Part shown: piece after piece, positions 23,621-31,031 of the stretch | Layout: every line of letters begins with the position of its first letter | How positions within the stretch are numbered: the first letter of the stretch is position 1 | NCBI GenBank assembly: GCA_001767455.1 | Contig: MELC01000038.1 | Span: forward strand, 262,581 to 326,580 | DNA from: Acidobacteria bacterium RIFCSPLOWO2_12_FULL_66_21 | GTDB lineage: Bacteria > Acidobacteriota > Vicinamibacteria > Vicinamibacterales > 2-12-FULL-66-21 | Reading direction: 5' to 3' | Length of the DNA: 64,000 nt | Program-made: the position numbers and the translations under genes | Notes under the pieces: model-generated | Told to the model about the DNA's origin: nothing | Database searches by the model: none | What the model saw: only the letters and a program-made list of their open reading frames with translations

Positions 23621-26317
23621 ATGGATTGGAAATCTCGCGTCCGCGCGGCGTTGGCCACGTCCAGCCCGATCCCCGACGACGACGTGCTGGAGGAGCTGGC
23701 ACAGCATGCGCGCTCCATGTACGAAGCCGCCCGCGCGGACGGCTGCGCCGACGACGAGGCGGACCAGCGCGTGATCGATCAGTTCGATCGCTGGCGGCGT
23801 GAAGCCCCGGCTCTCCGCCACAGGCCGCGGCGGCCGCCGGCCGTCGAGCCCCCGCCCGCGGCCGCGCCGTCGCGACTGGCCGGCCTGGCACAGGACGCTC
23901 GCTACGGGATGCGCCTGATTCGGCGCCAGCCCCGCTTCGCGGCGCTCGTCATCGTGACGATGGCGGTCGGCATCGCCGCAACGACCGTGCTGTTCAGCGT
24001 CACGTACGGCCTGCTCATGAAGCCGCTCCCGTGGCCCGACGCCGGCCGGCTCGTGGTCCTCGAGGAAACGCGCGGCGGGAAGCCGCCGCGCTTCGGCTCG
24101 TTCACCAACACCGCCTACCTCGCCTGGCAGGACAAGGCGGCGACCATCGACGCGCTGGCCGCGTGGTCGCAAAGCACGGTCACGCTCGCGGGCGCGGGCG
24201 ATCCCGATCGCATCCGAATCACCAGCGCCACCGCCAGCCTGTTCCGCGTCCTCGACGCGCATCCGCTCGTCGGCTCGACGTTCGAGGAAGAGGATGAAAC
24301 CTCGCCGGTCGTCGTGCTCTCGGAGCGCCTGTGGCGGCAGCGCTTCGGCGCCGACCCCGCCGTGCTCGGGCGGGTGGTCCGCCTCAACGGCGAAGCGCAC
24401 ACCGTGATCGGCGTCCTTCCCGATCGCGCCGCCTATCCCGACCGCCAGACGCTGGCATGGACGCCGTTCCACGTCCGCTCGGCGCAGGGCAACTATCTCT
24501 CGATGTTCAACGCCATCGCGCGATTGCGGCCGGGCGTCACGGCGGCGCAGGCCGCCGCCGAAGGCACCGGGCGGGGACGCTTCGCGGCCGACACGGGCAT
24601 GACGACGATGGCGGTCTTCGGCGGGCGCGGTCCCGTGGAGATCGCCGCGCAGCCGCTCGGCGAGGCGCTCACGGCCGACGTCCGGCGGCCGCTCATCATC
24701 CTGCTCGCGGCGGTCGCCCTGCTGCTCGTCACCGCGACGGCCAACGTCGCCAGCCTGCAGCTCGCCCGCGCGACGACCAGACGCCGGGAGATGGCAATCC
24801 GGGCGGCGCTCGGCGCGGGGAGCCTCCGCGTGACGCGGCAGCTCCTGGTCGAAAACGTGCTGCTCGCGCTCGCCGGCGGCGGCGCCGGGCTCGGGCTCGC
24901 CTGGCTGCTGCACCGGGCGATGCCGTCCGCCCTTCCCGCGGACTTTCCCCGCGCCGACGACGTGACCCTCAATGCCCCCGTCGTCCTGTTCGCGATCGCC
25001 GTCTCGGTGTTGACGGGCATCGCGTTCGGCGTGCTGCCGGCGCTTCGGGCGCGGCGGCTCAATCTCGTCGAATCGCTGGCGGAGGATGGCTCGTCACCGA
25101 TCGGCGCGCGCGGCCGATCGCGCACGACACAGCTCCGGCTGGCGATCATGACCGCACAAGTGGCCATCGCCTGCATGCTGCTGATTGGCGCGTCGCTCGT
25201 GGGCCGCAGTTTCATGGCGCTGCTGACGGCGGATCGCGGCTACAATCCCACCGGCGTGCTCACCGCACGCCTCTCGCTCCCGTCCGCCTTGTATCCCGCC
25301 GAGCGGCGCCACGAGCTCGCCCGGCAGATGCTCGAGCGTCTGAGCGCGATGCCTGGAGTCACCAGCTCGGCCTTCACGTCAGAGCTGCCGCTCACGCCGG
25401 GCGGTTCGACCGCCGCGTTCACCATGCGATCGCCGCACGCCGAAGGGGGGACCGTCTCCGTCCAGGCCTCACCACGGATTGTCAGCCCCGCGTACTTCGG
25501 CGCCGCCGGCATGCGGATCCGCGCCGGCCGCGGCTTCCTCGACACCGACAACGAAACCTCGCTGCCCGTTGTCGTGGTCAACCACGCGTTCGCGCGACGA
25601 TACCTCGGCGACTCCGCGCTCGGATCGACGCTGCCGACGGCGGCGGGGTATCAAAGCGACGACGGCACCCAGGCGACCGTGGTCGGCGTCGTGGACGATG
25701 TCCGGTACCTGACGGCGGCTGACGCCACACAGCCCGAGCTGTATTTTTCGTACCGGCAGATGAAAGGCCGGCTGGCTGTTCCCGTCATCACGCTGCTCGT
25801 GCGCACGACGGGCGACCCTTCGACCCTTGGTCCGTCGCTCCGCGCCGTCGTCCGCGGCGCCGACGGCGGTCTCGTGCCCGAAGCGGTGATGACGATGGAG
25901 GACCGGATGGTGAGGGGCCTGGCGCGCCCGCGCCTCTACGCGATCCTGCTGGGCGGTTTTGCCGGGTTCGCGTTGCTGGTCGCGGGGGTCGGACTGGTGG
26001 GCGTACTCTCCTACACCGTCACTCAGCGCTCGCGCGAGCTGGCGTTACGCGTCGCGCTCGGTGCGCGGCCGTCCGACATCGTCGGCCTGGTGCTGCGGCA
26101 GGGCCTCGGTGTGACGATGGCGGGACTCGCAGTGGGCATGCTGGGCTCGTTCGCGGCGACCCAGGCGCTGGGCGCGCTGCTGTATGGGGTGGCGCCGCAC
26201 GATCGATTCACCTACATTGCCGTGCCGATCGTGCTGGCGGTCGTGTCGGCGATCGCCTGCATCGGTCCCGCGCGCCGGGCGGCGCGGCTCGACCCGCTGC
26301 GGGTCTTGCGCGAGTAG
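23621..26317 (+). CDS. ADOP family MacB/FtsX-like permease (pair 2)
   Basis: This 898-residue permease starts at the ATG behind GGAG. Residues 1-85 are the soluble ADOP N-terminal helical segment (D-D-D-V-L-E-E-L-A-Q-H-A-R). The first membrane helix is FAALVIVTMAVGIAATTVLF. MacB_PCD and FtsX domains are each present twice: R-R-R-E-M-A-I-R-A-A-L-G-A marks the first, and R-S-R-E-L-A-L-R-V-A-L-G-A the second, near the end, which closes A-R-L-D-P-L-R-V-L-R-E. No ATP-binding subunit is encoded nearby. It shares architecture with the 5337-7964 permease but the sequences are well diverged, so this is not a recent duplication. Confidence 0.92.
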   Translation: MDWKSRVRAALATSSPIPDDDVLEELAQHARSMYEAARADGCADDEADQRVIDQFDRWRREAPALRHRPRRPPAVEPPPAAAPSRLAGLAQDARYGMRLIRRQPRFAALVIVTMAVGIAATTVLFSVTYGLLMKPLPWPDAGRLVVLEETRGGKPPRFGSFTNTAYLAWQDKAATIDALAAWSQSTVTLAGAGDPDRIRITSATASLFRVLDAHPLVGSTFEEEDETSPVVVLSERLWRQRFGADPAVLGRVVRLNGEAHTVIGVLPDRAAYPDRQTLAWTPFHVRSAQGNYLSMFNAIARLRPGVTAAQAAAEGTGRGRFAADTGMTTMAVFGGRGPVEIAAQPLGEALTADVRRPLIILLAAVALLLVTATANVASLQLARATTRRREMAIRAALGAGSLRVTRQLLVENVLLALAGGGAGLGLAWLLHRAMPSALPADFPRADDVTLNAPVVLFAIAVSVLTGIAFGVLPALRARRLNLVESLAEDGSSPIGARGRSRTTQLRLAIMTAQVAIACMLLIGASLVGRSFMALLTADRGYNPTGVLTARLSLPSALYPAERRHELARQMLERLSAMPGVTSSAFTSELPLTPGGSTAAFTMRSPHAEGGTVSVQASPRIVSPAYFGAAGMRIRAGRGFLDTDNETSLPVVVVNHAFARRYLGDSALGSTLPTAAGYQSDDGTQATVVGVVDDVRYLTAADATQPELYFSYRQMKGRLAVPVITLLVRTTGDPSTLGPSLRAVVRGADGGLVPEAVMTMEDRMVRGLARPRLYAILLGGFAGFALLVAGVGLVGVLSYTVTQRSRELALRVALGARPSDIVGLVLRQGLGVTMAGLAVGMLGSFAATQALGALLYGVAPHDRFTYIAVPIVLAVVSAIACIGPARRAARLDPLRVLRE

Positions 26318-26390
26318 ACACCGCACCTGCCGATGCCGCGGCAGCGGCGATTCGGCTGCCGTCATCACGCCGAAGGCACCCGCGCGCAGT

Positions 26391-27932
26391 TCACGCCGAA
26401 GCAGGCGCCTGGGGTTTTGCCGGCGCGGTCAGCGGAAGCGTAATCGTAAACGTGCTGCCACGTCCCGGCCCGGGGCTCTCGGCAGCGATGGTGCCGCCGT
26501 GTGCCTGCACCATCTCCCGGACCAGGGCGAGCCCGAGTCCCAGACCGGCCTGCGCCGGCCTCTTCTGACTCCCCGCCTGCTTGAACCGATCGAAGACGTA
26601 CGGGAGGAAATCCGCGCTGATGCCCTCGCCGTTGTCGATGACCTGGATCCGGGCCTCGTCGTCCCGTGTCGTGACTCGAACGGCGACCCGCCCACCGCGC
26701 GGCGTGAACTTGATGGCGTTGGAGAGCAGATTCCAGAAGGCCTGCTCGAGCCGGCCCCGATCGGCGAGGATCGAGATCTCGGCCGGCGCCAGATCGACGT
26801 CGAGCGCAATCGCCTTGGCGTCGGCCTCCGGCCGGATGACGTCGACGGCCGCGTCCACCGCGCTGCACAGGTTCAGGCGCTCGAGGTCGAGCTCCAGCTT
26901 CCCCGCGATGATGCGGGAAAGATCCAGCAGCGATTCGACGAGGCGCGCCAGCGCCTGCGCGTTCCGCTGGATGACTTCCACGGCGTGCGCCGCGCGCTCG
27001 GGCGGCATGGTGCCGGCGCCGAGGAGCTGGGCGTAGCCGAGCACCGCGTTGAGCGGCGTGCGCAGTTCGTGCGAAAGGACGGCCAGAAACTCGTCCTTCA
27101 GCCGGCTGGCGCGCTCGAGCTCCGCGCGGGCCGCCTGCTCGTCGACGAGGAGCTGCGCGCGCTCGGCCTCGATCTGCTTGCGCACGGTGATGTCCGTCAC
27201 GGCGGCGAGCACGAACGCCGCGCCGCTGCTGTCAATCGGACTGAGGCCAATCTCGACGGCGACTTCCGATCCGTCCTTGCGCACGGCGTACAGGTCGCGT
27301 CCGGCGCCCATCGGACGGGGACGCGGATCGGCATAGAAGGCCGCGCGGAAGAGCGGGTGGTGGTCGCGCAGCCGGGCCGGCACGAGACGCTCGATCGACT
27401 GGCCGACGATCTCGTCGCGTGCGTACCCGAGGAGCTGTTCGGTCAGGGCATTCACGAGCACGATCGTGCCTCGCCGATCGACCATGATCATCGCGGCCGG
27501 CGCCGCTTCGACCGCGAGCCGGAATCTGTCCTCGGACTCGATCACCGCGGCGGCCGCGCGGCGCCACGCGTCGTTCAGGACGCTGATGAGCGCGCCGATG
27601 GCCGCGAAAATGAGCAGACTGACGAGATCGGTCCCGCTGCGCATCGTGAACGAGCGCGCGGGCTCGATCCAGAAATACTCGGCCGCCGCCGCGCAGAGCA
27701 CGGTCGTCACGATCCCCGGTCCCAGGCCGCCCAGCCAGCCACTCAGCATGACGGCGGGGAAGAACAGGATGAAGGGGAACTTCAGACCCCAGAGCGGATC
27801 CAGGCCCAGGCGAAGCAGAATCGCGGCCGCGGCGGCGCCGACGCCGATGGCATGGCGCGCCAGCGCAGAGGACCGCACGGCCCCGGTCGTCAGCCGCCGG
27901 AGGTCGAGCACACCTCCGCCCGCCAGAGACAC
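26391..27932 (-). CDS. DUF4118-PAS sensor histidine kinase
   Basis: This 513-residue kinase starts at a GTG behind AGGGAGGTGAT. It contains a DUF4118-type membrane domain at about 30-130 (L-K-F-P-F-I-L-F-F-P-A-V-M-L-S-G-W-L-G-G) and a PAS domain (F-R-L-A-V-E-A-A-P-A-A-M-I-M-V-D). HisKA follows with the phospho-His in LAVLSHELRTPLNAVLGYAQ, then HATPase_c (N-L-L-S-N-A-I-K-F-T-P and G-L-G-L-G-L-A-L-V). No receiver or partner regulator is adjacent. It is divergent from the LysR gene across 129 bases, which makes LysR control of the kinase possible. Confidence 0.88.
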   Translation of the reverse strand: MSLAGGGVLDLRRLTTGAVRSSALARHAIGVGAAAAAILLRLGLDPLWGLKFPFILFFPAVMLSGWLGGLGPGIVTTVLCAAAAEYFWIEPARSFTMRSGTDLVSLLIFAAIGALISVLNDAWRRAAAAVIESEDRFRLAVEAAPAAMIMVDRRGTIVLVNALTEQLLGYARDEIVGQSIERLVPARLRDHHPLFRAAFYADPRPRPMGAGRDLYAVRKDGSEVAVEIGLSPIDSSGAAFVLAAVTDITVRKQIEAERAQLLVDEQAARAELERASRLKDEFLAVLSHELRTPLNAVLGYAQLLGAGTMPPERAAHAVEVIQRNAQALARLVESLLDLSRIIAGKLELDLERLNLCSAVDAAVDVIRPEADAKAIALDVDLAPAEISILADRGRLEQAFWNLLSNAIKFTPRGGRVAVRVTTRDDEARIQVIDNGEGISADFLPYVFDRFKQAGSQKRPAQAGLGLGLALVREMVQAHGGTIAAESPGPGRGSTFTITLPLTAPAKPQAPASA

Positions 27933-28023
27933 TCGATCACCTCCCTTTAATCGCGTGCGCGTGAGAGCCCTTAGAATGGCAACGAGGGTCTGCCGAGATC
28001 CAATACTTCCTTGCGGCCGCATT

Positions 28024-28040
28024 AATAGACACCATCTATT
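28024..28040. promoter_or_regulatory. LysR-type binding site candidate
   Basis: AATAG-acaccat-CTATT is a perfect 5-bp inverted repeat of the T-N11-A class, 22 bases upstream of the LysR start and in the gap shared with the divergent kinase. This is the usual position for an autoregulatory LysR box. Confidence 0.5.
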
Positions 28041-28061
28041 TATTGGCCATACAATCCCTCC

Positions 28062-28949
28062 GTGGAATTGCGTCATCTCCGCTACTTCGTCGCGGTGGCT
28101 GAAGCGCTGCACTTCGGCCAGGCCGCCGCGAGGCTTCGGATCGCGCAGCCGTCGTTGAGCCACCAGATCCGCCAGCTCGAGGCGGAGGTGCAGACCACGC
28201 TCCTCAACCGGACGAAGCGGCACGTCGAGTTGACCGAGGCGGGACGGCTCTTCCTGCAGGAATCGCGGGAGATCCTCGCGCGCGCCGACCGTGCCGCGCT
28301 CATCGCCCGCCGCGCGGCGCGAGGGGAAGCCGGCAGACTGCGCGTCGGCGTCGGGTTCTGCATGGACCAGGCGGCCATCACGGCGGCGGTGACCGCGTTC
28401 CACCTGCGCCACGGAAGCATCCGCGTCGACGTGCAGACGGTGGCCGTGCCGCTGCAGATCGCCGCCCTGCGCGACGATCGGCTGGACGTCGGATTCGTGC
28501 GTGCGCCGATGAGCGACCCGGCCCTCGAGACGCAGATTGTCGCCAGCGAGCCGCTCGTGGCGGCGCTGCCCGCGCGCCATCGCCTGCTCGGGAAGAAGAA
28601 GATCGCGCTGGCGGGACTGGCGAACGATGCCTTTCTGATCGTCCCGCGCGACGCGGTCCCGGTCTTTCACGACGCCGTGCTGCGCGCGTGCCGCGAGGCT
28701 GGATTCGTACCGCACGTGCTGCACGAGGCGGATCAGCTCCCGATGCTCCTGGGAATGGTCGCCGCGGGGCACGGCGTCGCGCTCGTGCCCGCGGCGGCGC
28801 GGAAGACGAAGGCGCGCGGCGTCGTGTTCCGCGCCCTGCACCCCTCGGCCGCGGTGCTCCAGACGGCGGTCGCCTGGCGGCGCGACAACCTGTCGCCGGC
28901 GGTCCTCGATTTCCTCGACATCGCGCGCGAGGCGTTCGCTCGTTCGTGA
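28062..28949 (+). CDS. LysR family transcriptional regulator
   Basis: This 295-residue regulator starts with GTG. The N-terminal winged helix (1-60) has E-L-R-H-L-R-Y-F-V-A-V-A-E-A-L-H-F-G-Q-A-A, Q-P-S-L-S-H-Q-I-R-Q-L-E and L-L-N-R-T-K-R-H-V-E-L-T-E-A-G. The effector-binding domain (about 90-290) is intact. The closest named types with this opening are the CynR/HcaR/BenM group, but the ligand cannot be read from sequence. Its divergent neighbour is a histidine kinase and downstream lies only a transporter remnant, so the original target gene may have been lost. Confidence 0.92.
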   Translation: MELRHLRYFVAVAEALHFGQAAARLRIAQPSLSHQIRQLEAEVQTTLLNRTKRHVELTEAGRLFLQESREILARADRAALIARRAARGEAGRLRVGVGFCMDQAAITAAVTAFHLRHGSIRVDVQTVAVPLQIAALRDDRLDVGFVRAPMSDPALETQIVASEPLVAALPARHRLLGKKKIALAGLANDAFLIVPRDAVPVFHDAVLRACREAGFVPHVLHEADQLPMLLGMVAAGHGVALVPAAARKTKARGVVFRALHPSAAVLQTAVAWRRDNLSPAVLDFLDIAREAFARS

Positions 28950-28954
28950 GCGCG

Positions 28955-29040
28955 CCGCTTCACGTCCCTGTCTTCCGCGCCACGAGGGGCCACTACGACG
29001 CCGTCCCCCGCGCGCGCACCGTTCCGTCTCAGCCGCCAGA
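28955..29040 (+). pseudogene. Remnant of a second kimA gene
   Basis: Directly after the LysR stop the bases encode P-L-H-V-P-V-F-R-A-T-R-G-H-Y-D-A-V. The intact KimA has P-L-H-V-L-V-F-R-A-T-R-R-H-Y-D-V-V at 17252-17302, and the DNA is also very similar. About 20 bases later comes CCGTTCCGTCTCAGCC, matching the KimA 3' end CCGTTCCATCTCAGCC. The ~430 bases in between in the intact gene are missing, so this is a fused pair of fragments from an internal deletion plus loss of the 5' part. Confidence 0.65.
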
Positions 29041-29065
29041 GGACGGATGCCGCCAGCGGCACTTC

Positions 29066-29092
29066 GTTACGCAGATTTAACATCTGCGCAAC
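29066..29092. promoter_or_regulatory. Inverted repeat upstream of the small peptide and pit genes
   Basis: GTTaCGCAGAT-ttaac-ATCTGCGcAAC pairs in 10 of 11 positions around a five-base centre. It lies 75 bases before the peptide ATG. It could be an operator or a transcribed hairpin; with no T-tract it is unlikely to be a terminator. Confidence 0.45.
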
Positions 29093-29167
29093 AGCGCCGA
29101 AATCCTGCGGCGGTAGCGTATCGAGGTACGCGGCCGGCTCGCACGACCGGTCCTGAAAGGAACCCTG

Positions 29168-29278
29168 ATGCTGGCCTTGACTGTGCTGATCGTGGCAACG
29201 GCCATCGTGGTGATTGTGATTGTCGCGATCTGGACCCGGAAGGGTCCCCCGCCTCCGCCGCCGGCGACGGGCGGATAA
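29168..29278 (+). CDS. Small single-pass membrane peptide
   Basis: This 36-residue peptide consists of one hydrophobic helix (MLALTVLIVATAIVVIVIVA) followed by I-W-T-R-K-G and a Pro-rich tail P-P-P-P-P-P-A-T-G-G. AGGA lies seven bases upstream of the ATG. The stop is 20 bases before the pit start, so it is probably co-transcribed with it. Small membrane peptides of this type often modulate an adjacent transporter; that role is inference here. Confidence 0.55.
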   Translation: MLALTVLIVATAIVVIVIVAIWTRKGPPPPPPATGG

Positions 29279-29298
29279 GGCGGCCGGGCTGGAAAACC

Positions 29299-30312
29299 AT
29301 GGATACGAACCTGCTCGCCGTGATCGGGCTGATGGTCGTCGCGCTCAGCTTCGACTTCATCAACGGCTTTCACGACGCGGCCAATTCGATTGCGACCGTC
29401 GTGTCGACCCGGGTGCTCACGCCGGGGCGGGCGGTCGTCTGGGCCGCGTTCTTCAACTTCGTGGCGGCGTTTACGTTCGGGACCGCGGTGGCGAAGACGG
29501 TCGGCGCCGGCCTCGTCGACATCAACGTGGTCACCTTCGCCGTGATCTTCGCCGCCCTGATCGGCGCGATCGCCTGGGACCTGATCACGTGGTACTACGG
29601 GTTGCCGACCAGCTCGTCGCACGCGCTCATCGGCGGCTACGCCGGAGCCGCGGTGGCCAAGGCGGGCTTTGCCGCGATCATCCTGGCTGGCTGGACGAAG
29701 ACGCTGGTGTTCATCGTCCTCGCGCCGGTCATCGGGCTGATCCTCGCCTTCGGCCTGATGGTCGCGATCCTGTGGGTCTTCTCGCCTTTCTCGCCGGGAC
29801 GCGTCGATCACTGGTTCCGCCGGCTGCAGCTCGTGTCGGCCGCCGCGTATAGCCTCGGCCACGGGGGCAACGACGCGCAGAAGACGATGGGCATCATCGC
29901 CGGCGCGCTGGTCGCGGGCAATTACCTGCAGCTCGTCGACGGAAAGCTGACCATTCCGATCTGGGTCATCCTGGCGGCGCACGCCGCCATTGCGCTCGGC
30001 ACGCTGTCGGGCGGCTGGCGGATCATCCACACCATGGGGTCGAAGATCACCAAGCTGCAGCCGGTCGGCGGGTTTGCCGCGGAAACGGCGGGCGCCTTGT
30101 CGCTGTTCGGCGCGACGTACCTGGGGGTGCCCGTCAGCACGACACATACGATCACCGGGGCGATCATCGGCGTCGGATCGATCAGGCGGCTGTCGGCCGT
30201 CCGCTGGGGCATCGCCGGACGTATTGTCTGGGCCTGGGTCCTGACGATTCCCGCGGCGGCCGCCATCGGCGCGATCGTGTATTGGGCCACCGCGGCCCTC
30301 GTCGCGCCCTGA
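29299..30312 (+). CDS. pit: PiT family low-affinity phosphate transporter
   Basis: This 337-residue inner-membrane protein has about ten helices and the two PiT signatures: D-F-I-N-G-F-H-D-A-A-N-S-I-A in the first half and S-L-G-H-G-G-N-D-A-Q-K-T-M-G in the second. These inverted-repeat motifs form the phosphate and cation sites of Pi:Na+ or Pi:H+ symporters. The length matches the short bacterial group. The start is the ATG at 29299 with GGA upstream. PiT genes commonly follow a DUF47/PhoU-like gene, which is absent here. The high-affinity Pst system is encoded 23 kb away. Confidence 0.94.
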   Translation: MDTNLLAVIGLMVVALSFDFINGFHDAANSIATVVSTRVLTPGRAVVWAAFFNFVAAFTFGTAVAKTVGAGLVDINVVTFAVIFAALIGAIAWDLITWYYGLPTSSSHALIGGYAGAAVAKAGFAAIILAGWTKTLVFIVLAPVIGLILAFGLMVAILWVFSPFSPGRVDHWFRRLQLVSAAAYSLGHGGNDAQKTMGIIAGALVAGNYLQLVDGKLTIPIWVILAAHAAIALGTLSGGWRIIHTMGSKITKLQPVGGFAAETAGALSLFGATYLGVPVSTTHTITGAIIGVGSIRRLSAVRWGIAGRIVWAWVLTIPAAAAIGAIVYWATAALVAP

Positions 30313-30369
30313 TTCGCGGCGTCCGTCTATCGCAAGGCGCTTCGCTGCCTGTTTCTGGCGGCAGCGGTA

Positions 30370-30387
30370 CGACCCACGGACGGGTCG
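30370..30387 (+). terminator. Short hairpin downstream of pit
   Basis: CGACCC-acggac-GGGTCG can form a 6-bp stem 58 bases after the pit stop. No T-tract follows, so it is at best a weak terminator. Confidence 0.3.
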
Positions 30388-30439
30388 CCGTCACACCCTC
30401 TGGCAGACGGCGGACGCCGTTCGTTGCTAATATCTGAGC

Positions 30440-30847
30440 ATGGCGATGGACGAACGCGCGTTCTTCACGGAGAAGCCCGAGAGCCGGGTGGCCAAGTACC
30501 AGTGCCCGAAATGCCGGCGGACGAACGAATACAGCGTCCGATGGGTGCGCCGCGCGAAGAAGGACCGGCCGCCCGCCGGTGCCGGCGACGAGGACCGGGC
30601 CAAATTCGCGAAGCTGCGGGACTACCTGCTCCGCCTCGAGGACGAGGTGACGTGCAAGACCTGCGGCAAGAAGTTCGAGATCCCGTCGCAGCACTCGCTG
30701 ATGTTCGTGGACCAGCTCGCCGGACTCCCCAACGACGACGAGCTCGAACGCGAAATCTCGGCCGCATCGGGTGAGGAGGAGCCGGCGCCCCCCGCCAAGC
30801 CGGCGCTGCCCGCGCGGTTCACGCGCAAATCGAGCGGCTGGAAATAG
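30440..30847 (+). CDS. Zinc-ribbon protein of unknown function
   Basis: This 135-residue protein has two C-x-x-C pairs (Y-Q-C-P-K-C at about 22-25 and C-K-T-C at about 72-75) forming a likely zinc ribbon, followed by F-E-I-P-S-Q-H-S and an acidic/Pro-rich C-terminus. The ATG at 30440 lies seven bases after TAATAT, a good -10 box, so the message may be leaderless; a Met at 30446 is also possible. No known family is recognised. Confidence 0.65.
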   Translation: MAMDERAFFTEKPESRVAKYQCPKCRRTNEYSVRWVRRAKKDRPPAGAGDEDRAKFAKLRDYLLRLEDEVTCKTCGKKFEIPSQHSLMFVDQLAGLPNDDELEREISAASGEEEPAPPAKPALPARFTRKSSGWK

Positions 30848-30879
30848 GCCCCGGCCTTCAGGCGAACGACGCGCCATCG

Positions 30880-30912
30880 CTGGTCCGCCTCGTCAGCGAA
30901 GCGATAGCCCGA
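30880..30912 (-). pseudogene. Possible C-terminal remnant of an OmpR-type response regulator
   Basis: Minus-strand codons read S-G-Y-R-F-A-D-E-A-D, nearly identical to the last residues of the KdpE-like regulator here (V-G-Y-R-F-A-D-E-S-D). The DNA GTCAGCGAAGCGATAGCCC closely resembles GTCCGCGAAGCGATAGCCG at 13831-13849. Nothing upstream or downstream continues the match. Confidence 0.35.
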
Positions 30913-31031
30913 CGGAGCAGCGATGGGAAGATACTTCCAACGCATTCTCGGCGACCCGTTCAGGAGCAATGACGGAAGTTATGCGAGCGCTCTGAAGGTC
31001 GCCGGGATCACGGACGCGCAAACGGCGATAG

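Noticed and set aside
23084-24913. A 609-codon minus-strand frame opposite padR and the ADOP permease
   Set aside because: It is the antisense shadow of two clear genes.
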